Counted from the stretch's first letter, positions 26,489 through 36,786 are shown. The stretch is 64,000 bases of DNA from Gammaproteobacteria bacterium (GCA_030949385.1 JAUZSP010000003.1:517670-581669); one strand, 5' to 3'. Notes: generated from the sequence alone by a model not told the origin. Numbers and translations: made by a program.

Positions 26489-27043
26489 TTACCAACGGCG
26501 CACTCTCCCCGTGTCCATATGCACAAACTGTATTTTTCCTCTGGGGTAATAACCCACTCCGCCGCCGTGCAAACTGAGCGCGGCTTGTTGAATTTGATGC
26601 AGCTCACGATCCGGTAGAAAGAAGTCGATGGCGCGTCCTTGGGTGTGCAGACTGCGTTTGGCTACTTTATGACTGCGTTGACGCAGTTTGGTATTGGTTT
26701 TTTGGCTGCGATAAGCGGAGATGATGTGCAGTGGCTGACGACTGCCGAGTTTTTGTTGGGTGTGGTGCAGCAGATCGAGCAGCAGAGGGTCGATCTGGGT
26801 GATTTCATCGGTGCGATGGTCGCGTAACAGACGGTTTATAACGTTCAATTCGGATCTCTGATAGTGACCGTCACTCCAATAGGTGCTGCTGAGCTTCTCT
26901 TCTGTGTGTAGATTATAAAAATGCAATGTTCGCTCTTGAGTTTGACGTTTGGCCAGAGTGGGTGTGCTGATAAAACCAGCGGCCAGCAGAGTGCCAAATT
27001 GTAAAAAACGGCGACGGTTTTGTGTGTAGTGATTCAGGTTCAT
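26489..27043 (-). CDS. YcbK-like DUF882 peptidoglycan endopeptidase
   Basis: The 184-aa protein has a twin-arginine-type N terminus (NRRRFLQFGTLLAAG), then LHFYNLHTEEKL and the zinc-site residues of the M15-like fold: SAYRS, HTQGRAIDFFLP and QFVHMDTGRVRRW. The family cleaves peptide cross-links in murein. It lies downstream of the L,D-transpeptidase gene as in many gammaproteobacteria. Confidence 0.87.
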   Translation of the reverse strand: MNLNHYTQNRRRFLQFGTLLAAGFISTPTLAKRQTQERTLHFYNLHTEEKLSSTYWSDGHYQRSELNVINRLLRDHRTDEITQIDPLLLDLLHHTQQKLGSRQPLHIISAYRSQKTNTKLRQRSHKVAKRSLHTQGRAIDFFLPDRELHQIQQAALSLHGGGVGYYPRGKIQFVHMDTGRVRRW

Positions 27044-27080
27044 GAAAAAAGGCTTCCTTGCGTGTTGATTCTATTGTGTC

Positions 27081-28745
27081 TTAAAACCGAGCCATTTGCA
27101 GTGTTTGACCGAACAGTTTTTGCTGTAACTTCCGATCTCGTTTATACATGTCTTGGCGAAAATGCGCCTGTCCTGAGCCATCAACCCAGCTGGTGAAATA
27201 GGTTAGATAGACACTGATCGGATTGCTCAGTTTTACCCAGCGAGTCTGTTTTTGGCTTACGGCTTTGTGCAATTTTGCTTGATTCCATTGGGCTTCGTCT
27301 TTGAGCAAGTAGGCGGCCAGAGCCAAGGGGTGTTCGAGGCGAATGCAGCCGGAGCTAAAGGTGCGCACGGTTTTTTGGAACAGCTTTCGTGAGGGAGTGT
27401 CGTGCAGGTAGATGCCGTAAGGGTTGGGCATATAAAATTTTACCTGCCCTAGAGCGTTGTGTTTGCCGGGCGATTGGCGCAGCCGATAGGGGGATTTGTT
27501 GGAGAAAAATTCTGTCCATTCGACCTTTTCTAAGGGTATCTCTTCAACCTTATCGCCCTTTACTTTTTGCACATGAATGTTTTTCCATTGTAGGTAATCA
27601 CGATTTTTTTTGACCTCGGGCAGAATGTCTTTTCTGAGGATGTTGGCGGGGATGTACCAAGAGGGGTTGAGCACGAAGTGGGTCAGTTTTTCGCTAAACG
27701 CGGGCGTGCTGCGGTAGGTTTTTCCAACGATGGCCTTCATATTCAGTGCGGGGCGGTAGTTGTCGATCAGATCCAATTCGAAACTGACCGTATTGACAAA
27801 AATGTGTTTTTTACCCAGTTCTCGGGGCAACCAGTGCCAACGCACCATATTCAGCTGGATGTGTTCAATGCGCTTGCTGACAGGGGTGTTGAGGGCGTGC
27901 AGGGTTTGGGGACCCAGTTTGCCGTCTGGTTCCAGCCCCATTCGTTGTTGAAAGTTTTTCACCGCTTGTTGTAGGGTTTTGTCATAGACGTTGTTATTGA
28001 TCTCTGCGGAGAGAGTTAGATCGCCGCTGATCAGCAGCCGGTCACGGAGATTGTTTAAACGTGGGTCTTTTGCTCCTAATCTAATGGCTGAGCCACGAGC
28101 GATAGGTGGCCATCCACCGGCGGATTCGATGCGTCGATAGCGGGCTAAAGAGGAGCGTAAGGCACGGTAGCCAGGGTGTGGCGGGGTGAGGGCGCGCAAC
28201 AGCTCTTTTATTGAATGACCTTGTTGCAGTGCGGTAAGCAGCGCCTGTGCATCGAATTTTGGGGCATCGATATGCCAGTTGCCATCACTTTCTGTGGCGG
28301 TAAAAATACCGCTGTAGAGGTGGTTGGCAAGACCAAAAAAGGCGTCGCTGAGCAACAGCTCTTGTTCGGCTTGCAGGCGTGGTTTGTTTTTGCCGGAAAA
28401 ACTGCGCCACTGGATGCCAAGGCGATGATAATCGTGCTGTGACAGACCCTCTTCATCGGCGATTGAGAGCGCTACTAGCAGCTCTTTTGCTTCGGGTTTT
28501 AAGCCCGTTTGATCAAACCAGATGGGTTGGTAGTGGCGTTGTTGATAGAGTTGTTTGAGGGTGTTTGGAACGTGCAGGGAGTCAATTTGCTGTGAAAATG
28601 GAGTCTGTTCTGTCAGCCACTCTTTGGTGAGCAGACGAATGTTTTCCACTGTTGAGGTGGCTGCATGAGCCTTGCCTAACAGCATAAAAGTGATGAGTAT
28701 CAGCAATAAAGCGGTATTTCTCTTGTAAAAACAGTGTTTTATCAT
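27081..28745 (-). CDS. L,D-transpeptidase (YcbB/LdtD-like)
   Basis: The 554-aa protein has a signal peptide, a scaffold domain, a peptidoglycan-binding domain (QRMGLEPDGKLGPQTLHALN) and the YkuD catalytic domain with HDTPSRKLFQ and SSGCIRLE, Cys being the nucleophile. It forms 3-3 cross-links between murein stems. Length matches YcbB. The YcbK-like gene follows 37 bp downstream. Confidence 0.92.
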   Translation of the reverse strand: MIKHCFYKRNTALLLILITFMLLGKAHAATSTVENIRLLTKEWLTEQTPFSQQIDSLHVPNTLKQLYQQRHYQPIWFDQTGLKPEAKELLVALSIADEEGLSQHDYHRLGIQWRSFSGKNKPRLQAEQELLLSDAFFGLANHLYSGIFTATESDGNWHIDAPKFDAQALLTALQQGHSIKELLRALTPPHPGYRALRSSLARYRRIESAGGWPPIARGSAIRLGAKDPRLNNLRDRLLISGDLTLSAEINNNVYDKTLQQAVKNFQQRMGLEPDGKLGPQTLHALNTPVSKRIEHIQLNMVRWHWLPRELGKKHIFVNTVSFELDLIDNYRPALNMKAIVGKTYRSTPAFSEKLTHFVLNPSWYIPANILRKDILPEVKKNRDYLQWKNIHVQKVKGDKVEEIPLEKVEWTEFFSNKSPYRLRQSPGKHNALGQVKFYMPNPYGIYLHDTPSRKLFQKTVRTFSSGCIRLEHPLALAAYLLKDEAQWNQAKLHKAVSQKQTRWVKLSNPISVYLTYFTSWVDGSGQAHFRQDMYKRDRKLQQKLFGQTLQMARF

Positions 28746-28926
28746 GACTGATCCGTGTTCATAGATGTCGAGAGAGGCGTTGTTCTTTATGTTTTTTCTT
28801 GTATGAACAACAACTTAGAAAACCTTCTTAACCCTGTCTCGATAAGATTGACGTTTTTTCAAGCTTACCTGAAAATGTGATGAGTTTCACACGCGCTTCT
28901 TTCCCTTAAGATCTTTGGAGGAACAC

Positions 28927-29121
28927 ATGGTTGTTGATCGAGATGATTTACCGGCTTGGATTGAGTGGTTGGCTCAAGATGAAAATGGGGTTTGGTGGGG
29001 CTTTGAGTGTGAGCCAAACGAGGGTGATTGTTACTGGTATGAAAACGAAGTGGGGCGTTATTTGAAGTTGGCTACGGGCGATAAAAACCCCGCTTGGCGA
29101 GCGAGTTTACAACGTCGGTGA
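28927..29121 (+). CDS. Small acidic Trp-rich protein, 64 aa
   Basis: A consensus GGAGG lies 5 nt before the ATG. The product is acidic with many aromatics (AWIEWLAQDENGVWWGFE, CYWYENEVGRY). I recognise no named family. It stands alone between the transpeptidase gene and a convergent lipoprotein gene. Confidence 0.65.
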   Translation: MVVDRDDLPAWIEWLAQDENGVWWGFECEPNEGDCYWYENEVGRYLKLATGDKNPAWRASLQRR

Positions 29122-29164
29122 GGGATTATCAGGGGCGTGGTTCGATTTAAAGCCCCTCTTCTGA

Positions 29165-29872
29165 TCAGCGTTTTTTCTCAATGCGATGTTGCCATTTTTT
29201 CAGTACTTCAGTTGGGCAGTCGCCTTCAATGCATTTCACCAAATAATCGGCTTTGTCGCAGTTTTCTTGGCAGTAGCTGATTTTATAGCGACCGCACTGT
29301 GTTGAATTTTTATCAAACTCGGCTACACAAGCTGCGTAATAATCATTGCAGGCGGCTTCTTTTGAAACGGGTTTTTGCTGGTTGATCTGGTCGATATTAT
29401 TTTGGTGCAGTTGGCAGCCGTGTGAACAGTGCAGGTATGCTTTTTTAGCCTGTTGGTATTCGTGCTGTTTGCGTTTAAATTGACGTGAACAGGAAAAAGT
29501 ACCGTTATTGATCGCACAATTTTGTTGCAAAAAGTAGGAGAGCTGCGTCTCTTGGTGCTGGAATTCAGCACAATGATGGTCGCAATTGGTGTAGGCTTCG
29601 GTGGCATCCAGCAGAGCGTGGTTGTAGTGATTGAGTTGTTCTTGATAGAGTTGGCTGTGATTGATTTTGCAGACATCCACCTGTGATTTATGTTCGGTAC
29701 GGCAGCGTAAATTTACCTGTTTTGCTTTGTAGAGGCAGTTTTTCGCGTTGTCTGGGTAGAGGTCTTTGATGGCGTATTTGGGCGAGCAAGCCGCCAATAA
29801 AACAAGGCTGCTGAGCAGTAGCAGCGATAAAGCGCGTTTGCTGATAAAAGAGAGGGGGTTGCTGCTGCGCAT
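29165..29872 (-). CDS. Cysteine-rich lipoprotein, 235 aa
   Basis: The N terminus is a lipoprotein signal with lipobox LLAAC. The mature part has about 20 cysteines, often spaced C-x3-C (CDHHCAEF, CSHGCQLH, CQENC), and many His and Gln. Periplasmic disulfide-rich or metal-binding folds are possible. I recognise no family. Confidence 0.65.
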   Translation of the reverse strand: MRSSNPLSFISKRALSLLLLSSLVLLAACSPKYAIKDLYPDNAKNCLYKAKQVNLRCRTEHKSQVDVCKINHSQLYQEQLNHYNHALLDATEAYTNCDHHCAEFQHQETQLSYFLQQNCAINNGTFSCSRQFKRKQHEYQQAKKAYLHCSHGCQLHQNNIDQINQQKPVSKEAACNDYYAACVAEFDKNSTQCGRYKISYCQENCDKADYLVKCIEGDCPTEVLKKWQHRIEKKR

Positions 29873-29941
29873 ACGAACGGCTCCTGAAAATAGGCTATTA
29901 ATCGTAATACTACAGTTTAAGTGCCACTCTTATCGGAGTGC

Positions 29942-30703
29942 TTATAAAAACCCCGACAGACCGCGTTTTGAGGGTGAATCCAACCACTGTTGCAGCTTTT
30001 TTATCTCTGCGGTCTGCTCTAGTTCACGCAAATCTTTTGTGCCATTTTTAATGAGGCGGTAGGCTTGCTCGACGATTTTAAAGGCCGCGCCTTTGATGCC
30101 GTTGCGGCGCAGACCGATGCTGTTGAGGCGGTAATGTTTCAACGGCTGACCGGCGCTCATGGTAAAGGGCAGAATGTCTTTGCGGGTGCCGGTAAAGGCG
30201 GCGATCATTGAGTAGGCACCAATGCGGCAGAATTGATGAACCAGTGCGCCCGCACCGAGAGTAACGCGGTCGTCAACGTGGGTGTGGCCACCCAAACCGG
30301 CGTTGTTGGCCATAATCACGTAATCCCCCAGCGTGCAGTCGTGACCAACGTGAGTGTTGCCCATCAGATAACAGTGGTTGCCAACGCGGGTGAGACGTTC
30401 ATCAGAGGTGGCGCGGTGAATGGTGGCGGCTTCACGAATGACGTTGTGCGCGCCGATCTCGACCCAGGTTTCGCGTTGGTCAAAACTGAGGTCTTGTGGC
30501 AGATCACCCAGCACCGCATGAGCGTGGATTTTATTGCCCTTGCCCATACGAACGAAGTTGTGAATGACCGCATGAGGGCCGATTTCGCAGTCGTCACCGA
30601 TGATCACATGATCGTCGATAATGGCGTAGGGGTGGATTTTTACCCGCTCACCCAGTTGCGCTTTGCTGGAGACGATGGCGCTGGGGTGGATCTGATCTGT
30701 CAT
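29942..30703 (-). CDS. lpxA: UDP-N-acetylglucosamine acyltransferase LpxA
   Basis: The ~253-aa protein is a left-handed beta-helix of hexapeptide repeats with IHPSAIV, HAVLGDLPQDLSF, IREAATIHRAT and HVGHDCTLGDYV, where the second His in NTHVGH is the catalytic base position. It adds the first acyl chain in lipid A synthesis. It sits alone behind rnd (10-bp gap), not in the usual lpxD-fabZ-lpxA-lpxB order. ATG at 30703 is preferred over TTG at 30706. Confidence 0.93.
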   Translation of the reverse strand: MTDQIHPSAIVSSKAQLGERVKIHPYAIIDDHVIIGDDCEIGPHAVIHNFVRMGKGNKIHAHAVLGDLPQDLSFDQRETWVEIGAHNVIREAATIHRATSDERLTRVGNHCYLMGNTHVGHDCTLGDYVIMANNAGLGGHTHVDDRVTLGAGALVHQFCRIGAYSMIAAFTGTRKDILPFTMSAGQPLKHYRLNSIGLRRNGIKGAAFKIVEQAYRLIKNGTKDLRELEQTAEIKKLQQWLDSPSKRGLSGFL

Positions 30704-30713
30704 CAATACAACC

Positions 30714-31877
30714 TCACTCTGGGTTACGGTTGAGGGTCAGTTTTCCCCCTTTGACCGACAGGTTGGCTGTCCCATTGAGCAGCGCTTGCAGGTCGGCGCC
30801 GATCATTTTATTGCGCCAGCCGCTGAGCAGAGTCAGGTCCGTTTCGCCTTGAATGAATTTCAGCAGCTCTTTGCGTTGGGTGATGACATTGGGGTTGAGG
30901 GATTGTTCTTCTGCTCGCTGGCGCACCATCGCCATCAGTAGATCGGCAACCGCTTCATGCTCCGCTTTGGGGCGTTTCTTTTTCATAAAGGCTGGCAGAG
31001 GTTGAGGCTGTTGCTGACGGGCTTCACTGAGCAGTTTCAGCAGCACCTTGCCGGTCTGTTTAACAAACCGATCTGTGAGACCACGAATGTGCCCCAGCTC
31101 GATTTGGTTGTTCGGCTTTTGCAGCGCCAGATCAAGCACGACTTCGTCTTTGAGCAGCCATTTGCGCGGCAGATTTTTTTTCTGCGCCTGCTCTTCACGC
31201 CAAATGCAGAGCTGCTGGGCGATGGAGAGGGATTCTCCTTTTAGGCGTTCCAAGCCGCGCAGTTTTTGCCAGATGGTGTTGGGGTCAATCTGATAACGCC
31301 CTGTGTCGGTGAGGGCTTGAAAGTCGTCGTCGAGCCATTGAAGGCGATCTTTCTGTTGCAGCTGTTGTTGCAGTTTTTTGTAGATCTGGCCTAGGTAGAT
31401 CACGTCGTCGGCGGCGTAGTTTATCTGCGCTTCGGGCAGTGGGCGGCGGGTCCAGTCGGCGCGGGAGTGGGCTTTTTCCAGCTGCACACCGAGCACTTCA
31501 TTGACTAAATTGGCGTAACCGATCTGTTCGTTGTGGCCGAGCAGTGGCGCGGCGATTTGGGTATCAAACAGCGGGCTGGGCAGGCGACCATTGAGCTGGA
31601 AGAGAATCTCCAGATCTTGGCTGCCCGCGTGAAAAATTTTGGTGATGTTGGGGTTATCAAACAGCGGTAGCAATGGGTCGAGGTTGGGCAGCGCGAGGGG
31701 ATCAATGCAGGCGGTGATCTCCGTGGTCCCCAGTTGCAGCAGGCAGAGCTGTGGGTAGTAGGTTTTTTCTCGTAAGAATTCGGTGTCCAGTGCGATCCAA
31801 GGGGCATCGTGCAGCTGTTGACAGAGTTGTTCGAGGGCGGCGGGGGTGTCGATGTATTGAATGGGGTTTGTATTCAT
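30714..31877 (-). CDS. rnd: Ribonuclease D
   Basis: The 387-aa protein has the DEDDy exonuclease motifs: ALDTEFLREKTYYP near residue 30, FHAGSQDLEIL, and YAADDVIYLGQIY, followed by HRDC-type helical domains. It trims tRNA 3' ends. It is followed by lpxA and is divergent from argG. Confidence 0.93.
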   Translation of the reverse strand: MNTNPIQYIDTPAALEQLCQQLHDAPWIALDTEFLREKTYYPQLCLLQLGTTEITACIDPLALPNLDPLLPLFDNPNITKIFHAGSQDLEILFQLNGRLPSPLFDTQIAAPLLGHNEQIGYANLVNEVLGVQLEKAHSRADWTRRPLPEAQINYAADDVIYLGQIYKKLQQQLQQKDRLQWLDDDFQALTDTGRYQIDPNTIWQKLRGLERLKGESLSIAQQLCIWREEQAQKKNLPRKWLLKDEVVLDLALQKPNNQIELGHIRGLTDRFVKQTGKVLLKLLSEARQQQPQPLPAFMKKKRPKAEHEAVADLLMAMVRQRAEEQSLNPNVITQRKELLKFIQGETDLTLLSGWRNKMIGADLQALLNGTANLSVKGGKLTLNRNPE

Positions 31878-32016
31878 GGTGGCAGAATAGCAGGCTTGCC
31901 CGTTTCTGGGTAGAGAGGTTCTGGCTCTTTCCCCCTCTCACCACAGCAAGCCGCTTTGGTGTAGAATCCTCGCACTGTTTTTACGCCTATCTCAGCCTTT
32001 TAGGGGAACTTGTTCA

Positions 32017-33234
32017 ATGTCGGATACAAAAAAAGTCGTTTTAGCTTACTCGGGTGGTCTGGATACCTCCGTGATCTTGAAGTGGTTGGAAGAGGAGCAC
32101 GACTGCGAAGTGGTCACCTTTACCGCTGACATTGGACAAGGCGAAGAGGTTGAACCGGCGCGTGCCAAAGCGGAAGCGATGGGCGTGAAAGAGATTTACA
32201 TCGAAGATCTGCGCGAAGAGTTCGTCCGTGATTATGTTTATCCCATGTTCCGTGCCAACGCCATCTACGAAGGTGAATACTTGCTTGGTACTTCTATTGC
32301 CCGCCCGCTTATCGCCAAACGTCTGGTGGAGATCGCTCAAGAGACCGGTGCCTATGCCATCTCCCACGGTGCGACGGGTAAAGGCAACGATCAGATCCGT
32401 TTTGAGCTGGGTGCCTATGCCTTGATGCCTGATGTCAAAGTGATTGCACCGTGGCGTGAGTGGGATCTGCTCTCGCGGGAAAAATTGATGACCTACGCTG
32501 CCAAACACGGTATCCCAGTGGATTACGCCAAAGCAGGTAAAAAATCCCCTTATTCAATGGACGCCAATCTGCTGCACATCTCCTATGAAGGTGGCATGTT
32601 GGAAGATCCGTGGGTCGAGGCCAATGACGAAGAGATGTGGCGCTGGACACTCTCTCCTGAGCAAGCCCCTGATCAAGCCACTTACATCGAGCTGGGGTTT
32701 GAAAAGGGCGATGTGGTCTCCATTGACGGCGAAGATATGAGCCCGGCGCAGGTGCTGACGTATTTGAATAAAGTTGGCGGTGAAAACGGCATTGGTCGAG
32801 ATGACATTGTTGAAAATCGTTACGTGGGGATGAAATCTCGCGGCTGTTATGAAACCCCAGGTGGCACCATTTTACTCAAGGCACATCGGGCGATGGAGTC
32901 GTTGACCATGGATCGTGAATTGATGCATCTGAAAGATGAGCTGATGCCCCGTTACGCGAAAATGATCTACAACGGTTACTGGTGGGCACCTGAGCGCACC
33001 GCTATGCAAGCCTTGATTGATGCCTCGCAGGTGAACGTTAACGGCATCGTGCGTCTCAAGCTCTATAAGGGCAACGTGATGGTTGTAGGTCGTCAGTCCG
33101 TCAGCGATTCGCTGTTTGATGAAAACATTGCGACCTTTGAAGACGATGCCGGTGCGTATGATCAGAAAGACGCGGACGGTTTCATTAAACTCAATGCGCT
33201 GCGCTTGCGCATTGCCGCCAATCGTCGAGGTTAA
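32017..33234 (+). CDS. argG: Argininosuccinate synthase
   Basis: The 405-aa protein has the PP-loop [16 protein letters not shown] near residue 9, [31 protein letters not shown] and [14 protein letters not shown], all typical of ArgG. It joins citrulline and aspartate in arginine synthesis. Length is standard. Confidence 0.98.
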   Translation: MSDTKKVVLAYSGGLDTSVILKWLEEEHDCEVVTFTADIGQGEEVEPARAKAEAMGVKEIYIEDLREEFVRDYVYPMFRANAIYEGEYLLGTSIARPLIAKRLVEIAQETGAYAISHGATGKGNDQIRFELGAYALMPDVKVIAPWREWDLLSREKLMTYAAKHGIPVDYAKAGKKSPYSMDANLLHISYEGGMLEDPWVEANDEEMWRWTLSPEQAPDQATYIELGFEKGDVVSIDGEDMSPAQVLTYLNKVGGENGIGRDDIVENRYVGMKSRGCYETPGGTILLKAHRAMESLTMDRELMHLKDELMPRYAKMIYNGYWWAPERTAMQALIDASQVNVNGIVRLKLYKGNVMVVGRQSVSDSLFDENIATFEDDAGAYDQKDADGFIKLNALRLRIAANRRG

Positions 33235-33238
33235 GCTG

Positions 33239-33640
33239 ATGCGAATTTTACACACCATGTTGCGGGTTGGTGATCTGGATCGTTCGATTCAGTTTTACAC
33301 CGAGGTGTTGGGGATGACACTTTTGCGCCGTAAGGAGTATCCAAAGGGGGAGTTTACCTTGGCCTTTGTCGGTTATGGCTCTGAAGAGGACAACGCCGTT
33401 TTGGAGTTGACTTACAACTGGGACACCAGCAGCTACACTCAGGGTACGGGCTTTGGTCATCTGGCTCTGGAAGTGGACGACGTCTATCAGGCGGTCAGTC
33501 AAATTCGAGATAAGGGCGGTAAAGTACTTCGTGAGGCGGGGCCGATGAACGCCGGTCAGACGATCATTGCCTTTGTTGAAGATCCCGATGGATATGAAAT
33601 TGAGTTGTTGGGCGCACAGCGTCATCAAGAACCGTTATAG
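33239..33640 (+). CDS. gloA: Lactoylglutathione lyase (glyoxalase I)
   Basis: The 133-aa protein matches the nickel-type glyoxalase I: metal ligands His5 (RILHTML), Glu56 (VLELTYN), His74 (GFGHLAL) and Glu122 (YEIELL) are all at the positions known for the E. coli enzyme. It detoxifies methylglyoxal. The ATG begins 2 bp after the argG stop. Confidence 0.96.
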   Translation: MRILHTMLRVGDLDRSIQFYTEVLGMTLLRRKEYPKGEFTLAFVGYGSEEDNAVLELTYNWDTSSYTQGTGFGHLALEVDDVYQAVSQIRDKGGKVLREAGPMNAGQTIIAFVEDPDGYEIELLGAQRHQEPL

Positions 33641-33664
33641 CGATCTCTTTTTGAGGTGAATATT

Positions 33665-33850
33665 ATGGCTGTTACCGTAAATGTTGGAAAAACGGATAAA
33701 ATATTCCGTGTGGTGTTGGGTTTTGTCTTTCTTCTCGGCGGCGTGCTGTTTCAGAGCTGGTGGGGGCTTATGGCAGCGGTGCCGTGGGTGACGGCAGCGA
33801 TGGGCTGGTGTCCGACGTATTTGATCTTTGGTATTAATACCAATAAATAA
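33665..33850 (+). CDS. DUF2892 membrane protein
   Basis: The ~61-aa protein has NVGKTDKIFRVVLGF then two hydrophobic helices and WCPTYLIFGINT, the pattern of the DUF2892 family also found in YgaP-type sulfurtransferases. Function unknown. ATG at 33665 is chosen; GTG at 33656 is possible. Confidence 0.8.
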   Translation: MAVTVNVGKTDKIFRVVLGFVFLLGGVLFQSWWGLMAAVPWVTAAMGWCPTYLIFGINTNK

Positions 33851-33867
33851 ACGTCTTTGGCGTTATC

Positions 33868-33896
33868 AAAAGACCCGCTAACAGCGGGTCTTTTTG
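33868..33896. terminator. Bidirectional terminator
   Basis: GACCCGCT (872-879 of this kilobase) pairs with AGCGGGTC (883-890), with A and T runs on both sides. It can serve both the DUF2892 gene and the convergent GGDEF gene. Confidence 0.85.
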
Positions 33897-33903
33897 TGTC
33901 CGT

Positions 33904-34944
33904 TTAAAAGAACAGATCAACACTGCCCTCGTCTTGCTGCGGCAGAGCGAGCAAATTGTTGTCAATCAACAGTTGGTAGCCAAACACCGCATTACGGCCA
34001 TGTTCTTTGGCGTAATAAAGGGCTTGGTCGGCCTGCTCTAAGACCGTAGGTGGATAGTCGTTTGCGCCGATTTTTGCGTAGCCGACGCTGATGGTGATGT
34101 GACCCACGGCGGGGAATTGAAACTGCTCGATGGCGATGCGGAACCGTTCCAGTGTTTGTGCGGCCATGGCTTCAGGTATCGGTTCTAAGATAATAATAAA
34201 TTCTTCACCACCAAAGCGAAACAGCAGGTCGCTGCTGCGAAAAAAGGCTTTCATCTGTTGCGACAGAAGCAGTAGAACTTCATCGCCGTACAGATGACCA
34301 TAGTCATCGTTCACCCGTTTGAAAAAATCGATGTCCAAAATAGCCAGCCAAGCAGTACTGTCTTGTTCTGTTTTGCGTGGTTGGTGATCGCTTTTGTATT
34401 CGTATTGTTGAGTGCGTTGGCGGTTGAGCAGCAGCAGCAGTTTTTTATCAAACGTGCGTCGATTAAAAATGCCCGTGAGTTTGTCACGTTCGCTTTCATT
34501 CAGAATAAAAAGGTAATTTTGGTAAATTTTTAGCAGATTTTTGATCAGGGTTAATTGGGTTGTCAGTGGGTTTGTGCTGCTGATTTTGATTACAGAGGTT
34601 ATTTTGTTGTCCAGCACAATGGGGAACAGAGCAACCGCTCGTTGATCTTCTGTATAGAAGGCAATGTCGCTTTTTTGAAAGCTGCATTTTAACTGTGGGT
34701 CGGACGTAATGCGTGTGCTTTTTGTGTTCCATTGATGGCAAAAAAAAGCGTCATTTTTCTTCAAATTATCCAGTCGCAACAGCTCTTCAATGCCGTTATT
34801 TAGATCTTCCTTGAAGGCTTGGTAGAGCGAAATGGAATGACAGGGGGTCAATTCTGCGATGGCGATGAGGAAGCTCTGGTTGAGTGAATCGACGTCGTTT
34901 TGTTGGGTGATGTCGGCCACCATTGATAAGGTTTTATGTTCCAT
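33904..34944 (-). CDS. Diguanylate cyclase (GGDEF) with N-terminal GAF-like domain
   Basis: The C-terminal ~165 residues form a GGDEF domain with LTGIFNRRTFDKKL, LDIDFFKRVND, and RFGGEEFIIIL (intact GGEEF site), so it should make cyclic di-GMP. The N-terminal ~180 residues look like a GAF-type sensor without membrane segments. ATG at 34944 is taken; a TTG at 34965 would add 7 residues. Confidence 0.88.
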   Translation of the reverse strand: MEHKTLSMVADITQQNDVDSLNQSFLIAIAELTPCHSISLYQAFKEDLNNGIEELLRLDNLKKNDAFFCHQWNTKSTRITSDPQLKCSFQKSDIAFYTEDQRAVALFPIVLDNKITSVIKISSTNPLTTQLTLIKNLLKIYQNYLFILNESERDKLTGIFNRRTFDKKLLLLLNRQRTQQYEYKSDHQPRKTEQDSTAWLAILDIDFFKRVNDDYGHLYGDEVLLLLSQQMKAFFRSSDLLFRFGGEEFIIILEPIPEAMAAQTLERFRIAIEQFQFPAVGHITISVGYAKIGANDYPPTVLEQADQALYYAKEHGRNAVFGYQLLIDNNLLALPQQDEGSVDLFF

Positions 34945-34992
34945 AGTTGAAACGAATGTAGGCAAAAACCTAGCCAGTCATTTTTTTTGAGC

Positions 34993-35024
34993 ACAAAAAA
35001 GGCAGCGTTGTTACGGCTGCCTAA
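34993..35024 (-). terminator. Terminator of rpoH
   Basis: GGCAGC/GCTGCC stem with a T run on the minus strand, ~25 bp behind the rpoH stop. Confidence 0.78.
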
Positions 35025-35046
35025 CAGAGTGTAAGTCTGTTTTGTT

Positions 35047-35916
35047 TTACGCTTCGATGCTGCCGCGCAATTTTTTCATCGCGCTTTTTTCCAATTGACG
35101 AATGCGCTCCGCAGAAACACCGTATTTGGTAGCCAGTTCGTGCAGGGTGGCTTTTTTCTCGCTTAACCAGCGCTGTTGCAGAATATCTTGGCTGCGTTCA
35201 TCCAGATTTTTGAGGGAGTCGCTCAGTTGCGCTTGCTGCTGCTGCAGGTGATCTTGATGTTCCAACAGTAGAGCGGGATCGGCGTTTTCCTGTTGCAGAT
35301 AGGAGGAGGGTGAGATGCTGTGACTGTCGTCGCTCTGGTCGTTGCCCAGATCAAAAGGGGTGTCCTGATGACTGAGGCGAGACTCCATCTCCAGCACTGT
35401 TTCCGGTTTGACACCCAGATCTTTGGCCACCGCTTGCACTTCGGCGTGGTTCAGCCAGCCGAGACGGGTTTTGGAGCTGCGCAGTTTGAAGAACAGTTTG
35501 CGCTGCGCTTTGGTGGTGGCGACTTTGACGATGCGCCAGTTGCGAATGACATATTCATGAATTTCAGCGCGAATCCAATGTACGGCAAAGGAGATCAAGC
35601 GCACGCCGACATCGGGGTCAAAACGTTTGACCGCTTTCATCAGGCCGACGTTGCCTTCTTGGACTAGATCTGCCAGTGGCAGGCCGTAACCGTTGTAACC
35701 GCGCGCGATGTGAACCACAAAACGCAACTGGGAGAGAACCAAACGACGAGCCGCTTCCAGATCGTTGTCGTGGCGTAATTTGCGCGCCAGCTTTTGCTCT
35801 TCTTCAAGGCTAAAAACCGGAATCTCGGCAATGGTTTGCAGATAACCGCCCAAGTTGCCACCTGCGGGAGTGGGCATAGCGGTGTGATAATTGGAATTTA
35901 TTAGTGCCGTGCTCAT
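35047..35916 (-). CDS. rpoH: RNA polymerase heat-shock sigma factor RpoH
   Basis: The 289-aa sigma factor has region 2 ([35 protein letters not shown]), the RpoH-box region with [11 protein letters not shown], and region 4 ([19 protein letters not shown]). It drives heat-shock genes. A double-receiver response regulator is inserted between it and ftsX. Confidence 0.97.
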   Translation of the reverse strand: MSTALINSNYHTAMPTPAGGNLGGYLQTIAEIPVFSLEEEQKLARKLRHDNDLEAARRLVLSQLRFVVHIARGYNGYGLPLADLVQEGNVGLMKAVKRFDPDVGVRLISFAVHWIRAEIHEYVIRNWRIVKVATTKAQRKLFFKLRSSKTRLGWLNHAEVQAVAKDLGVKPETVLEMESRLSHQDTPFDLGNDQSDDSHSISPSSYLQQENADPALLLEHQDHLQQQQAQLSDSLKNLDERSQDILQQRWLSEKKATLHELATKYGVSAERIRQLEKSAMKKLRGSIEA

Positions 35917-35982
35917 GAATCTCCTACCTTAACGTGTTGCGTTTGTTTGATATTAGCACTGTTCATGGGTGTGAAACGAGGG

Positions 35983-36774
35983 CTAACCCCAAAAAATGCC
36001 TTGTAAGCGTTCTCTTAAGGCCTCGGCAGAGATGGGTTTGTTAATAAAGTAGTTGGCTCCGGCTTTGAAGGCTTCGGAGACCTGCTGACCGTCTCTGGGG
36101 TTGGCGGAGAGAATAATTACCGGCAACTGCTGAGGTGAGTAGTTTAAATCTGTACGGATCAATCCGACCAACTGCAAAGCGGAGAGTTCACCGCTCAGGC
36201 TGAGGTCGCTGATGATCAGATCGAAGGCTTGGCCTTTGATGGGCTGGTGCTCTGTGATGATCTCCAGAGCTTGACGGGCATCGTTACTGTAGGTGACGGC
36301 GATGCCGAAGGTGTTTAGAATCGCTTGGAGACCGGCGGTGGTCGAGGCGCTGTTTTCCACATAGAGCACCCGCCGTCCTTTCAGGGTAGCGTTGCTGTTG
36401 GGCAAGTACCCTTTTAAGGCTTCAATGTAGCTTTGTAAGCCTTCTGATTTGTCAATGTAGTAGGTGATGTCGTCGGCGTACCCTTTCTGCTGCAAATGAT
36501 GGTCGGTATCGCCGGAGATTAGAATCACAGGGGTGGTGAGGTAGTTGGGTATCCGGCGTACCTTAGTCGCCAAACTAAGGCCGCTTTCGTCGGGCAGTTG
36601 CATCGCGGTGGTGATGCAGTCGAAGGTATTGACCATTAACAGTCGGATTGCTTCGGCGGCGCTGCCGCAAGAGATGACGCGAATGTTAGGCAGCTCTTGT
36701 TGGATGCGGCGAGCCAGCAGTTTGCGAGCGGTTTTTGAGTTATCGACGATCAAAATGTGATTGAATTTACGCAT
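35983..36774 (-). CDS. Response regulator with two receiver domains
   Basis: The ~263-aa protein has two REC domains. In the first, the phospho-acceptor position reads ITTAMQLPDESG, with Ala where Asp is expected, so it is probably a pseudo-receiver. The second keeps Asp in LIISDLSLSGE and the Lys in FINKPIS. There is no output domain. A GTG at 36783 is an alternative start. Confidence 0.85.
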   Translation of the reverse strand: MRKFNHILIVDNSKTARKLLARRIQQELPNIRVISCGSAAEAIRLLMVNTFDCITTAMQLPDESGLSLATKVRRIPNYLTTPVILISGDTDHHLQQKGYADDITYYIDKSEGLQSYIEALKGYLPNSNATLKGRRVLYVENSASTTAGLQAILNTFGIAVTYSNDARQALEIITEHQPIKGQAFDLIISDLSLSGELSALQLVGLIRTDLNYSPQQLPVIILSANPRDGQQVSEAFKAGANYFINKPISAEALRERLQGIFWG

Positions 36775-36786
36775 GAGGATCACTGT

